The translations under genes were made by a program, and so were the position numbers. Shown in pieces: positions 52,697-61,290 of a DNA stretch of 64,000 nucleotides; the first letter of the stretch is position 1, and each line of letters begins with the position of its first letter. The notes beneath the pieces were generated by a model. That model searched no databases, was not told where the DNA came from, and was given only the letters and a program-made list of their open reading frames with translations. Origin of the DNA: Mycolicibacterium frederiksbergense (GTDB lineage Bacteria > Actinomycetota > Actinomycetes > Mycobacteriales > Mycobacteriaceae); assembly GCF_012223425.1 (NCBI RefSeq), contig NZ_CP038799.1:1178001-1242000 (forward strand), written 5' to 3'.

Positions 52697-54016
52697 ATGG
52701 CGATGGATGATCCGTTGTGCCGGGTGTCGATTCAGCATGCCCGGCGGCAGCACGTGGTCGACCTCGTGTTGCCACGGCATGCCGAACTGGGCCTGCTGCT
52801 ACCCGATATCGTCGGCCTCGTCGCCGACGGCGCGGCCTCGGATGCCGCCCCGCAGGGCTGGCGACTGGACCGTCTGCGCGGCGGGCACTGTGATGAGTCG
52901 ATGACCCTGCACGAGAGCGGGGTATCCGACGGCGACGTCATGGTGCTCTCCCCCGTCGGCGCCCCGGCGCCCGGCCCGCTACCCGAGGATGCCTTCCGCG
53001 CCGTGTCCGGGGCCGAGCCCGGTCCCGAATCCCGCCCCGCGATCTCTGCCGGATTCTGGACGTGCGCCGGTCTGGCCGCGCTGATCGCGCTCGGCTACTC
53101 GGGCATCCACGGTGGCGCGCCGATGCCGGCCGCGGGGACCGCCTCGATCAGCGCGGCGGTGTGCCTGATCGCCGCCTGGCGACGGGACGCCATGCGCTCG
53201 ACACTGCACGGTCTGGCGGTCGGTTTCATCTGCGTCGCAGGATTTCTGGCGGTACCCGGTGACGGCGGCACACCGGGGGTGACGCTCGGTGCAGCCGCCG
53301 GCTGTGTCGCCTCGCTGTGGTTGCTGCGCACGGCAGGCGGCGATGTCTGCTCGCTCACCGCGGCGGCGACCGCGTCCGCGGCGGTGGCGGCGGTGGCGTC
53401 ATTCTCGCTCATGGTGTCCGTGGACCTGGCGGCATGGGGTGCGGTGCTCGGCGCGCTGTCCCTGGGGGTACTCAGTGTGGCCGGACGGGTCACGTTGGTG
53501 CTCAGCGGTCTTCGGCCACCGTTTCCCGGTGAGGGCATCGGCGCCGACCCGATATCGGCCGCGGCTGCGGCCGGTGGCCGTGATGTCTTCGCCGGGCTGG
53601 TCACCGGAAGTGCCACGGCGACCACGCTGGCCGTCGTCGCGATCGCCACCGGCTGCCTGGGCGCGGCGACGTGGCTTCCGGGATTCGCGCTGGTCGCGGT
53701 GCTGGCGGCCCTGCTGCTGTTGCGGACCCGGTGCTACGCCGACCCGCGGTGCCGCAACGCCCTGGGTTGGTGCGGCCTCATCTGCGCCACGGCAGCGGTC
53801 GCACTGGCGACGGTATCGGCGCCGCGGTACGCGGGTCCGGCGGTGGTGCTGACCGTGGCGCTCGCGGGCTGGTGCCGGGCAGGCCAGGGCACGCGCGCCG
53901 CGTCATGGGCACGCGGCGCCGATGTGGCCGAATACATCCTGCTTGCCGCGGCGGTGCCGCTGGCATGTTGGGTCGCCGATGTGTACGAGGTGGTGCGGTC
54001 GATGAGTGTCGGATGA
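52697..54016 (+). CDS. eccD4: ESX-4 membrane channel component EccD4
   Basis: 439-aa EccD-type protein. An N-terminal ubiquitin-like cytosolic domain covers about residues 1-90 (CRVSIQHARRQHVVDLVLP). About eleven membrane helices follow from residue 117, rich in Ala, Val and Leu. ATG 52697 abuts a G-run; ATG 52703 has better spacing to it. The stop overlaps the mycP4 ATG (ATGA). Matches Rv3448 by order and architecture. Confidence 0.93.
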   Translation: MAMDDPLCRVSIQHARRQHVVDLVLPRHAELGLLLPDIVGLVADGAASDAAPQGWRLDRLRGGHCDESMTLHESGVSDGDVMVLSPVGAPAPGPLPEDAFRAVSGAEPGPESRPAISAGFWTCAGLAALIALGYSGIHGGAPMPAAGTASISAAVCLIAAWRRDAMRSTLHGLAVGFICVAGFLAVPGDGGTPGVTLGAAAGCVASLWLLRTAGGDVCSLTAAATASAAVAAVASFSLMVSVDLAAWGAVLGALSLGVLSVAGRVTLVLSGLRPPFPGEGIGADPISAAAAAGGRDVFAGLVTGSATATTLAVVAIATGCLGAATWLPGFALVAVLAALLLLRTRCYADPRCRNALGWCGLICATAAVALATVSAPRYAGPAVVLTVALAGWCRAGQGTRAASWARGADVAEYILLAAAVPLACWVADVYEVVRSMSVG

Positions 54017-55380
54017 CCGGCCGGACAGCGCCGATGATCGCGACCGTGCTGTTGACGGTTGCGCCGGTCCTCACTGCGGCGCCTGCGGCCGCTGTCGGTC
54101 CACCACCGATCGAGGATCGGTTGTTGCCGCCGGCCGGACCGGCCGCGTCGCGTTATCCCACCGAACAATTCGCGACCTGCACCACCGCACCGGTGATGGT
54201 GTCCGGCCCGCCACGGGACAGGCCCGAACTGCGCACCGCGTGGGTTCGCACCCGCGGCGCCGGACAGATGGTGGCGGTCATCGACACCGGCGTGGCGCGG
54301 CACCGGCTGCTACCGCATCTGGTGCCGGGCGGGGATTACGTCGCCGACGGTGACGGCACCGCAGACTGTGACGGCCACGGCACCATCGTGGCCGGGATCA
54401 TCGGTGCGGCTCCCGACCCGGCAGGCAGGTTCAGCGGTATCGCCCCGGATGCCGCCGTTCTGGCAATTCGGCAGTCCAGCATCAAGTTCCGTGCCGCCGG
54501 GCACGCCGGCGACGGCGACGGCGTCGGCGATGTCGAGTCGCTCGCGGCGGCGGTGCGGGCCGCCGCCGACCAGGGCGCAACGGTCATCAACATCTCGTCG
54601 GTGGCCTGCCTCGCGGTCGCCGACGCACTCGATGACCGCGCGCTGGGTGCGGCCCTGGCGTACGCGGTCGACACCCGCAACGTGGTGGTCGTTGCCGCGG
54701 CCGGAAATGTGGGCGGACAGGGCACCTGCCCGAAACAGAATCCACTACCCCCAGCCGGCGGCGGTCCGGACTGGGATCGCGTCGAGGTGGTGGCCAGCCC
54801 CAGTTGGTATGACGACTACGTCCTGACGGTCGGTTCGGTGGATGCCGACGGGGCGCCGTCGGACTTCACCTTGGCAGGTCCGTGGGTGGACGTCGCCGCC
54901 CCCGCCGAGGCCGTGATATCGCTGAACCCGGCCGGCGAGGGCCTGGCGGATAGCATGCCGGGATACCCTGAACCACAGCCGATTTCGGGCACCAGCTATG
55001 CGGCTCCGATGGTGTCGGGCGTGGCGGCACTGCTTCGCGCAGTGGCCCCGAACCTGACCGCCCGTCAGGTGATGCACCGCATCGAGAGCACGGCGCGGCG
55101 CCCTGGGTCGGGCTGGAATCCGTTGGTGGGACACGGCGTGGTGGATGTGCTGGCCGCGATGCACGGTATAGCCGGTCCGGTACCGGCGAGCGCGGCGCGC
55201 CCCCTCGCGCGGCCGCCCGCCGTGGCCACCGACGCCGAGCCGCGACGGTTCGCCCTGGTCGGTGCCGCGGTGTGCACGGTGCTTGCGGTGGCGTCGGCGG
55301 CGCTGAGATCACGACGGGGTGCCGACGCTGTCCCGCACCACGGTGGCACGGGCGACACCGAGTTCGGGTCCGCGCGGTAA
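54013..55380 (+). CDS. mycP4: ESX-4 mycosin protease MycP4
   Basis: 455-aa membrane-anchored subtilisin-like protease, the same length as M. tuberculosis MycP4. A signal peptide covers about residues 1-28 and ends APAAAVG. The catalytic triad is Asp91 (VIDTG), His122 (DGHGT) and Ser328 (SGTSYAAP), with the oxyanion Asn region VVAAAGN. A C-terminal membrane helix is at about 415-435. The 3' end overlaps the convergent eccB4 gene by 72 nt. Confidence 0.96.
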   Translation: MTGRTAPMIATVLLTVAPVLTAAPAAAVGPPPIEDRLLPPAGPAASRYPTEQFATCTTAPVMVSGPPRDRPELRTAWVRTRGAGQMVAVIDTGVARHRLLPHLVPGGDYVADGDGTADCDGHGTIVAGIIGAAPDPAGRFSGIAPDAAVLAIRQSSIKFRAAGHAGDGDGVGDVESLAAAVRAAADQGATVINISSVACLAVADALDDRALGAALAYAVDTRNVVVVAAAGNVGGQGTCPKQNPLPPAGGGPDWDRVEVVASPSWYDDYVLTVGSVDADGAPSDFTLAGPWVDVAAPAEAVISLNPAGEGLADSMPGYPEPQPISGTSYAAPMVSGVAALLRAVAPNLTARQVMHRIESTARRPGSGWNPLVGHGVVDVLAAMHGIAGPVPASAARPLARPPAVATDAEPRRFALVGAAVCTVLAVASAALRSRRGADAVPHHGGTGDTEFGSAR

Positions 55381-56706
55381 CAGCGCGAGCAGCGGCCACG
55401 GCGCGGCGCCCGGCGTCGGCGGTAGTCCGAGGGCTTCGGCGGCTTCGGCGTCACCGACACCGAATGCCACCCCGGCCCCGGTGACCAGGTACCGCGGGCC
55501 GGTCGACAGGCCTTCCCCGGTGACACCCGCCGCCCGGGTGTAGACACTGTGGCCGGCCGGGACCGCGACGGCATCGATCCCGGGGCCGGCGCCATCGGCC
55601 TGCACCAGGTCGAGGGCGCCCTCTGGTTCCGGCCGGGTGCCGGGCGCCAGCACGGCGGTGTCCGGCGCGGCGCCGTTTCGCCGCCACTGCCAGCGCGTGC
55701 AGAGCGAACCACCGAGATCCGCACCGGCCACCGCCGGATCCGCCAGATCGGTCACCGCCAAGGTGTCCAGCACCGGCACCGCGGTGATCCAGTCGGCCGG
55801 CACGTCGGGTATCTCGTCGGCGCCGTGTGAGTCCGTGAAGCGGATCAGATCGGCTGCCACCCGTCCCACCCGCTGCACTCCGCCGGCGAGCACCACATAG
55901 TGGTCGGCGGCGTCACCGGCCCGCGGCACCCGCAACACCTCGCCGACCCGGAAATCGGCGAGCCCGGCAGGTCCGGGGCCTCCGGCACCGGGCACCCGGG
56001 GCGCGGCGATCGGCGTCGCCTCCGGGAGGGGATCCAGTAGTGCGGCCGAAACCCTCAGCGGGACAATGTCATCGAGACGCAGTGCGCGTATCGCTGCCCG
56101 GTCGCGCAGGTCCACTGCGGCGCGCCGCCCGGCGTGTAACACGAAGGTGCCCCGCGCGCGTTCCTGCGCCGCGGTGACCAGGACCGGCGGAGCGATCGGA
56201 TACTGCGTGGGTGGACCGATGATCATCGTCGTGGTCGAGTCGTCGCTGTCCTCGCACACCGTCCAAGCCTGCTGTTCGTCCCCGAGCGCCTGCGCGAGAT
56301 CGCCCGGCGCGCCCGGGATGCCCATCAGCGGACCGCGTTCGGCGGCTGCGATCATGGCCGCGCTCACCAGCCGAGGCACCGCCGGGGTACCGGCGATCAG
56401 CCGAGCGGACGCCAGGTTCGGCACCGGGTGCATGACGTCACCGACTCGCACGTACATCGCACCGGACTCCCGCACCATGACGATGGGGTCGGCTCCCAGA
56501 CTTCCGTGCGGCCTCAGCAGCGCCAGCACTGCACACACCGCCACCACGATCGCGGCCAGCACCATGCCGGCGACCAGGGCCATCGACTGGCTGCGGATCG
56601 GGTCGTCGAGCATCCGGATATCCCGGTACACCAACGCGTATTCCATTCTGCGCGTCATGAAGCGGTAACCGCTGACCTGAAGCCGTGTCACCGAACGCCG
56701 AACCAT
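55309..56706 (-). CDS. eccB4: ESX-4 membrane complex protein EccB4
   Basis: 465-aa EccB-type protein. The N-terminal VTRLQVSGYRFMTRRMEYAL and the following DPIRSQSMALVAGMVL membrane helix (about 41-68) are diagnostic. The large extracytoplasmic domain follows, with paired Cys (VCEDS and SLCTRW). ATG 56706 is used because family homology begins there; the frame is open to 56751. Convergent with mycP4. Matches Rv3450c. Confidence 0.95.
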   Translation of the reverse strand: MVRRSVTRLQVSGYRFMTRRMEYALVYRDIRMLDDPIRSQSMALVAGMVLAAIVVAVCAVLALLRPHGSLGADPIVMVRESGAMYVRVGDVMHPVPNLASARLIAGTPAVPRLVSAAMIAAAERGPLMGIPGAPGDLAQALGDEQQAWTVCEDSDDSTTTMIIGPPTQYPIAPPVLVTAAQERARGTFVLHAGRRAAVDLRDRAAIRALRLDDIVPLRVSAALLDPLPEATPIAAPRVPGAGGPGPAGLADFRVGEVLRVPRAGDAADHYVVLAGGVQRVGRVAADLIRFTDSHGADEIPDVPADWITAVPVLDTLAVTDLADPAVAGADLGGSLCTRWQWRRNGAAPDTAVLAPGTRPEPEGALDLVQADGAGPGIDAVAVPAGHSVYTRAAGVTGEGLSTGPRYLVTGAGVAFGVGDAEAAEALGLPPTPGAAPWPLLALLPRGPELGVARATVVRDSVGTPS

Positions 56707-56772
56707 ATGCCCCCCGGCTTCGACCCTAACCGGCTTGCCGCACGGCGCCACGCACCACTTTCCGGAGCGCTG

Positions 56773-57336
56773 TTACTCCTTGCCGCGCCGTTGCCGGTAG
56801 GCCGCCACGTGTTGCCGGTTACCGCAGTTGCCGGTGTCGCAGAAGATCTTCGAGCGGTTGCGGGACACATCAAAGAGCACAGCGCCACAATCCGGGGCGG
56901 CGCACGTTTTGAGCCGGCGCAGTTCACCGCCGCGGATGAGGTCGGCCAGTGCCATCGCCATCTCCGCGCCCATCCTGCGCGCCAGCGGGTCGTGGATCGA
57001 GGCCAGATGCAGATGCCATTCCGGCATCTCGGCGTGCCGGGTCAGCCAGGGCGAGGCCTTGGTGTCGGCGAGCAGCGCGTTCACCTGACCGACCGCGCGT
57101 TCCTCGTCGTCGGCGGCCGCCCAGAGCCGGCCGATGCGCTCCCGCAACCGGTGCACGTCGGCGAGTTCGGCCGCGTCCCGGTCGCGGCGCCCGGTCCAGC
57201 CGAACTCGGCCAGGTAGTCGTCGAGTCCCGCGATATCGCCGATCGTGTCGACGTTGCCGTCCGATGAACCTCGGTCGCTGTTGATCAGCACGCACGCGGC
57301 CCGCAGTGTGAGCTCCGTGTCATGAGTGAAAATCAT
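56773..57336 (-). CDS. CGNR zinc-finger (ABATE domain) regulator
   Basis: 187-aa putative transcription factor. The N-terminal ABATE domain (FTHDTELTLRAACVLINS) is followed by a C-terminal CGNR zinc finger with Cys in LKTCAAPDCGAVLFD and FCDTGNCGNRQHVAAYRQR. Such proteins are often divergent from the transporter they control. ATG 57336 is used; ATG 57345 is closer to GGGAG. It diverges from the EamA transporter gene, which it probably regulates. Confidence 0.88.
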   Translation of the reverse strand: MIFTHDTELTLRAACVLINSDRGSSDGNVDTIGDIAGLDDYLAEFGWTGRRDRDAAELADVHRLRERIGRLWAAADDEERAVGQVNALLADTKASPWLTRHAEMPEWHLHLASIHDPLARRMGAEMAMALADLIRGGELRRLKTCAAPDCGAVLFDVSRNRSKIFCDTGNCGNRQHVAAYRQRRGKE

Positions 57337-57391
57337 TTGACGCATGACTCCCGTCACCGATATTGTCATGAGCAACATTCATTTTACTCAT
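57322..57391. promoter_or_regulatory. AT-rich inverted pair between CGNR and transporter genes
   Basis: ATGAGTGAAAAT (57322-57333) and ATTTTACTCAT (57381-57391) are complementary apart from one extra base. They flank the divergent start region of the CGNR and EamA genes. A possible binding site for the CGNR protein; the left arm lies within its first codons. Confidence 0.35.
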
Positions 57392-57409
57392 TACACCTTG
57401 GAGCGCCTC

Positions 57410-58420
57410 ATGACGGTGACCGACGCGCGGTCCACGAACCGGTTCCGGCTCGGCCTGATGTTCGCGATCACGTCCGCCTTCGCGTTCGGCCTGTCCGGTC
57501 CGCTGGCGAAATCGCTCATGGAGGCGGGCTGGACCCCGACCGCCGCGGTGACCGCACGATTGGCGGGCGGGGCGCTGGCCATGGCCGTGTTCGCCAGTCT
57601 CGCCAAACCGGGGTGGTTCCGTGAGGCACTGGAGCATCGCCGCACGATCATCGCGTATGGCGTGGTCCCTGTCGCGGGTGCCCAGTTCTGCTACTACAAC
57701 GCCGTCTCCCATCTCTCGGTGGGCGTGGCACTGCTGCTCGAATACACCGCCCCGATCCTGGTGGTGGGCTGGCTGTGGGCACGGACCCGGCGCCGGCCGG
57801 GCAACCTCACCCTGGCCGGCGTCGCCATCGCGATCACCGGCATCACGCTGGTGCTCGACGTGTTCTCGGGCGCGCACATCAACTCGACCGGAGTGCTGTG
57901 GGGACTCGCCGCCGCGGTCTGCGCGGCCTGCTACTTCATGATGTCGGAGAAAGCCAGTTCCGACGGCACGGGGCTGAGTCCCATCACACTGGCCGCGGCG
58001 GGTCTGATCGTCGGCGCCGTCGCCGTTGCCGCACTCGGCGTCTCCGGTGTGATGCCGATGCGCTTCAGCACCGAGAACGCCGCGGTGGCCGGCCTTACCC
58101 TGCCCTGGTTCGTCCCCGTCATCGCACTCGCCGTCATCCCGACCGCCATCGCCTACACGCTGGGCATCATGGGCGTGGCCCGGCTGCGACCGCGGTTCGC
58201 CTCCCTGGTGGGCCTCTCCGAGGTGTTGTTCGCGGTGCTCGCCGCCTGGGCGCTGCTCGGTGAGGCGATCACCGTCACCCAGACCATCGGCGGCGCGGTG
58301 GTCCTACTCGGCCTGGCACTGGCCCGCCAGGGCGACCGCACCGAACAGGTGGCACAGGCCAATTGGCCCGACGTCCCGCCCGTGCAACCGCCGGCCGGGC
58401 AACCGATTAGCCGTAGCTAA
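57410..58420 (+). CDS. EamA/DMT-family transporter
   Basis: 336-aa permease with ten predicted membrane helices in two EamA repeats (about residues 12-140 and 158-300). Typical segments are GLSGPLAKSLMEAGW, ARLAGGALAM, YNAVSHLSVGVALLLEYTAP and LVGLSEVLFAVLAAWALLGE. Probably exports metabolites or drugs; substrate unknown. ATG 57410 follows TTGGAGCG. Divergent from the CGNR regulator. Confidence 0.9.
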   Translation: MTVTDARSTNRFRLGLMFAITSAFAFGLSGPLAKSLMEAGWTPTAAVTARLAGGALAMAVFASLAKPGWFREALEHRRTIIAYGVVPVAGAQFCYYNAVSHLSVGVALLLEYTAPILVVGWLWARTRRRPGNLTLAGVAIAITGITLVLDVFSGAHINSTGVLWGLAAAVCAACYFMMSEKASSDGTGLSPITLAAAGLIVGAVAVAALGVSGVMPMRFSTENAAVAGLTLPWFVPVIALAVIPTAIAYTLGIMGVARLRPRFASLVGLSEVLFAVLAAWALLGEAITVTQTIGGAVVLLGLALARQGDRTEQVAQANWPDVPPVQPPAGQPISRS

Positions 58421-58423
58421 CCT
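58418..58423 (+). promoter_or_regulatory. -10-like hexamer of the first cutinase gene
   Basis: TAACCT with 6 nt to GTG 58430, overlapping the end of the EamA gene. Fits the leaderless pattern of the other three cutinase genes but is the weakest match. Confidence 0.4.
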
Positions 58424-58429
58424 TTGAAT

Positions 58430-59113
58430 GTGAAGATGTTGATCGTGAAGCTGCGCACGATGGCTGCCCGGTCGGCCGCACTGGGATCCGCCCTGGTATC
58501 CGCAATTGCCGTTCTTGCCGGTCCCGCACCGGTCGCGTCCGCCGAGCCCTGCTCCGATGTCGAACTGATCTTCGCGCGCGGCACCAGCGAGCCCCCCGGC
58601 ATCGGCCGCGTCGGACAGGCACTCGCGGATTCGCTGCGTCCGCAACTCGGTGGCCGCACCCTGAGCACCTACGGGATCAACTATCCCGCCACCTACGACT
58701 TCTTCACCGCCGCCGACGGCGCCTTCGACGCGACCGGCCGCATCTCCTACCTGGCACAGAACTGCCCGGGAACGCAGGTCGTGCTCGGGGGTTACTCGCA
58801 GGGCGCGGCCATCGTGTCGATGCTCGTCGGGCTGCCGCCGGTCGGCGAAAAGATCGGCGAATTCGGTTCGGCGCCGCCACTGCCCGGCAACCTGGCCGGA
58901 AATGTCGCCGCGATGGCGGTCTTCGGCAACCCCGGCGCCAAGTTCAGCAACCCGGTGTCGGTGGCCCCACCGCCGTTCAGCGGCCGCGGTATCGACCTGT
59001 GCGCCGACGGCGATCCGATCTGCTCGCGCGGGCGCAACCCCTTCGCACACACCCACTACGAGTCATCGGGATTCATCCCGCAGGCCGCCGGGTTCATCGC
59101 CGGCCGCGTCTGA
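58430..59113 (+). CDS. Secreted cutinase family esterase (1 of 4)
   Basis: 227-aa exported serine esterase of the mycobacterial cutinase-like family. A signal peptide ends at PVASA before EPCSDVELIFARGTSE. Catalytic Ser123 is in GGYSQGAA, the Asp is in DGDPICSRG and the His in AHTHYES. Four Cys fit two disulfides. GTG 58430 is chosen by analogy with the other copies; ATG 58436 and 58460 are alternatives. Corresponds in position to Rv3451/Rv3452 (cut3/cut4). Confidence 0.92.
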   Translation: MKMLIVKLRTMAARSAALGSALVSAIAVLAGPAPVASAEPCSDVELIFARGTSEPPGIGRVGQALADSLRPQLGGRTLSTYGINYPATYDFFTAADGAFDATGRISYLAQNCPGTQVVLGGYSQGAAIVSMLVGLPPVGEKIGEFGSAPPLPGNLAGNVAAMAVFGNPGAKFSNPVSVAPPPFSGRGIDLCADGDPICSRGRNPFAHTHYESSGFIPQAAGFIAGRV

Positions 59114-59142
59114 TCCGGGACTTGTTTAGCCCGCCTCCGCGT

Positions 59143-59148
59143 TATGCT
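59143..59148 (+). promoter_or_regulatory. -10 hexamer of the second cutinase gene
   Basis: TATGCT with 5 nt to GTG 59154; no Shine-Dalgarno, so the transcript is probably leaderless. Confidence 0.55.
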
Positions 59149-59153
59149 TTGGC

Positions 59154-59801
59154 GTGGCCATTGATCTTGTTCGCCGTTGTTCCGTATTCGTCGCCGCCGC
59201 TGCCACCGCAGCCGGCGCGCTGATCCTGACGCCGGCGTCACCGGCACAGGCCGAGGGATGCCCCGACATCGAAGTCGTGTTCGCCCGCGGCACCAATGAG
59301 GATCCGGGCCTCGGCCGGATCGGGACTGCCTTCGTGAACTCGCTGCGCAACAAGGTGGGCGGACGCTCGGTGGGCACCTACGCGGTGAACTACCCGGCAA
59401 GCTTCGACTTCCTGGCCGCCGCCGGGGGCGCCAATGACGCCAGCGGCCACGTCCAATGGATGATCAACAACTGCCCGAACACGCGAATGGTGCTGGGCGG
59501 CTACTCACAGGGTGCGGCCGTCATCGACGTCATCGCCGCGGTGCCGGTGCCCGGCATCGGGTTCAACGCCCCGTTGCCGCCGAACACCCCCGAGCACGTC
59601 GCCGCACTCGCAGTGTTCGGCAACCCGTCGGCAAAGGTGGGACTGCCGCTGACGGTGAGCCCGGTCTGGGGCGGCAGGTCCATCGATCTGTGCAACTTCG
59701 GTGACCCCGTCTGTGGCCCCGGCGAGGACGTTGCCGCCCACCGGGCCTACGACGGCGGTCCGGCGGAGCAGGCCGCGAGCTTCGCGGCCGGTCTGCTCTG
59801 A
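59154..59801 (+). CDS. Secreted cutinase family esterase (2 of 4)
   Basis: 215-aa protein. A signal peptide ends at SPAQA before EGCPDIEVVFARGTNE. The catalytic triad is Ser118 in GGYSQGAA, Asp in FGDPVCGPG and His in VAAHRAYD. Closest in layout to copy 1, including the Gln after the nucleophile. GTG 59154 starts directly after the -10-like TATGCT. Confidence 0.94.
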   Translation: MAIDLVRRCSVFVAAAATAAGALILTPASPAQAEGCPDIEVVFARGTNEDPGLGRIGTAFVNSLRNKVGGRSVGTYAVNYPASFDFLAAAGGANDASGHVQWMINNCPNTRMVLGGYSQGAAVIDVIAAVPVPGIGFNAPLPPNTPEHVAALAVFGNPSAKVGLPLTVSPVWGGRSIDLCNFGDPVCGPGEDVAAHRAYDGGPAEQAASFAAGLL

Positions 59802-59812
59802 GCGCACCCCGG

Positions 59813-59818
59813 TACACT
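59813..59818 (+). promoter_or_regulatory. -10 hexamer of the third cutinase gene
   Basis: TACACT with 7 nt to GTG 59826; consistent with leaderless transcription. Confidence 0.55.
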
Positions 59819-59825
59819 GCATCAG

Positions 59826-60536
59826 GTGTCCTTCCGAACGCTCCCAGCAAAGCGCCGTGCGCGTAAGTTCGCCGCCACCGTCGCCGCGGTAGCGGCCATC
59901 GCCGGCGGGTTCGTGGCCACGACGACGGCCGGGCCAGCCGCGCAGGTCCCCCGCGCCTCAGCCGAACCGTGTGCACCCGTGGAGCTGATCTTCGCGCGTG
60001 GGCGCAACGAGGCCCCCGGCGTCGGCAGGCTCGGCAATGCACTGGTGGCCGCACTGAATGCCCGGCTGCCCCAGCCGGTCGGCGTGTACGGGGTGAACTA
60101 CCGGGCCAACACCGAGATACCGCAGGGCGCCAACGACATCAGCAACCGCATCCAGTACATGGCGGGCGCCTGCCCGGACACCCGGCTGATCGTGGGCGGC
60201 TACTCACTGGGCGCCGCATCGGCCGTACTGGCGCTGTCGGCCACCCAGCCAGGCATGGGCTTCAACCGCCCGCTGCCGCCCGGTATGGACAGCCACGTGG
60301 CCGCCGTCGTGCTGGTCGGCAACTTCTCCAAGCAGCTCCCCGGCCACCAGATCGCGGGACAGTACCTCGACCGGACCATCGACGTCTGCAACGCCGAAGA
60401 CCCGGTCTGTTCGGGCGGTCTGCCGAACGACCTCAACGATCTGCAGCGGGTCTGGGGTGACCACCTGCAGGACGGCTACATCAGTTCCGGCCTGATCGAC
60501 CAGGCCGCCGACTTCGCCGCCGCCCGGGTTCGGTAG
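59826..60536 (+). CDS. Secreted cutinase family esterase (3 of 4)
   Basis: 236-aa protein. The signal region begins with a basic stretch (PAKRRARKFAATVAAVAAIA) and ends PRASA before EPCAPVELIFARGRNE. Ser127 lies in GGYSLGAA, Asp in AEDPVCSGG and His in WGDHLQDGYI. Copies 3 and 4 share the YSLG elbow and the (W)DHL histidine segment, and differ from copies 1 and 2, so the array consists of two older pairs. Confidence 0.93.
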   Translation: MSFRTLPAKRRARKFAATVAAVAAIAGGFVATTTAGPAAQVPRASAEPCAPVELIFARGRNEAPGVGRLGNALVAALNARLPQPVGVYGVNYRANTEIPQGANDISNRIQYMAGACPDTRLIVGGYSLGAASAVLALSATQPGMGFNRPLPPGMDSHVAAVVLVGNFSKQLPGHQIAGQYLDRTIDVCNAEDPVCSGGLPNDLNDLQRVWGDHLQDGYISSGLIDQAADFAAARVR

Positions 60537-60574
60537 ACGGCTCACTTCGCAACGCGCACGTCAATTCCGGCCGC

Positions 60575-60580
60575 TACACT
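60575..60580 (+). promoter_or_regulatory. -10 hexamer of the fourth cutinase gene
   Basis: TACACT with 7 nt to GTG 60588; same hexamer and spacing as the third copy. Confidence 0.55.
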
Positions 60581-60587
60581 CGGTGCG

Positions 60588-61277
60588 GTGATCTTGACGC
60601 CGAGAGGTCCGGTCCGCCGTTTCACCGTGCTGGCGTCTGCGGTGTTCGTCGTGCTGGCCGCACTGACCGTACCCACGCTGACTGCGCCCGCCCTGCTGCC
60701 GACCGCCGGGGCGGTGTCCTGCCCCGACGCCGAGCTGATCTTCGCGCGCGGGCGCATGGAATCCGCCGGTGCCGGTCCCATCGGCAACGCCCTGGTGAGC
60801 GCGCTGCGCTCCAAGACGGGCAAGAACGTTGCACTCTATGCGGTGAAGTACCCCGCGGACACCCAGATCGACATCGGCGCCAACGACATGAGCGCCCGGG
60901 CGCAGTACATGTCGGCCAACTGCCCGGACACCCGGCTCGTCCTGGGTGGCTATTCGCTCGGTGCGGCGGTGACCGATGTGGTGCTCGCGGTTCCCTTCGC
61001 AGCCTTCGGCTTCAAGAATCCGCTTCCGCCCGGCATCGATCAGAAGGTCGCCGCGGTGGCGCTGTTCGGCAACGGGATCGCCTGGGTGGGCCCGCTCTCG
61101 AACTTCAGCCCGGTCTACCAGGAACGCACAATCGAGCTGTGCCACGGCGATGACCCGATCTGCAATCCGACCGACCCGGAAAACTGGGAATCGTACTGGG
61201 CCGACCACCTGGCTCCGGCATACATCAAGGCCGGCATGGTGAATCAGGCCGCCGATTTCGTGGCGCCGCGGCTCTGA
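60588..61277 (+). CDS. Secreted cutinase family esterase (4 of 4)
   Basis: 229-aa protein. A signal peptide ends around PTAGA before VSCPDAELIFARGRME. Ser123 is in GGYSLGAA, Asp in GDDPICNPT and His in WADHLAPAYI. It converges on truA with 7 bp between stops, within a shared hairpin. Confidence 0.93.
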   Translation: MILTPRGPVRRFTVLASAVFVVLAALTVPTLTAPALLPTAGAVSCPDAELIFARGRMESAGAGPIGNALVSALRSKTGKNVALYAVKYPADTQIDIGANDMSARAQYMSANCPDTRLVLGGYSLGAAVTDVVLAVPFAAFGFKNPLPPGIDQKVAAVALFGNGIAWVGPLSNFSPVYQERTIELCHGDDPICNPTDPENWESYWADHLAPAYIKAGMVNQAADFVAPRL

Positions 61278-61290
61278 GGCCGCCTCAGAG
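61272..61290. terminator. Hairpin covering both convergent stop codons
   Basis: CTCTGAGGC (61272-61280) and GCCTCAGAG (61282-61290) are perfect complements; a stem of about 7 bp with a 5-nt loop can form on either strand. It contains the stop codons of the fourth cutinase and of truA, so it may act as a bidirectional terminator. Confidence 0.5.
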
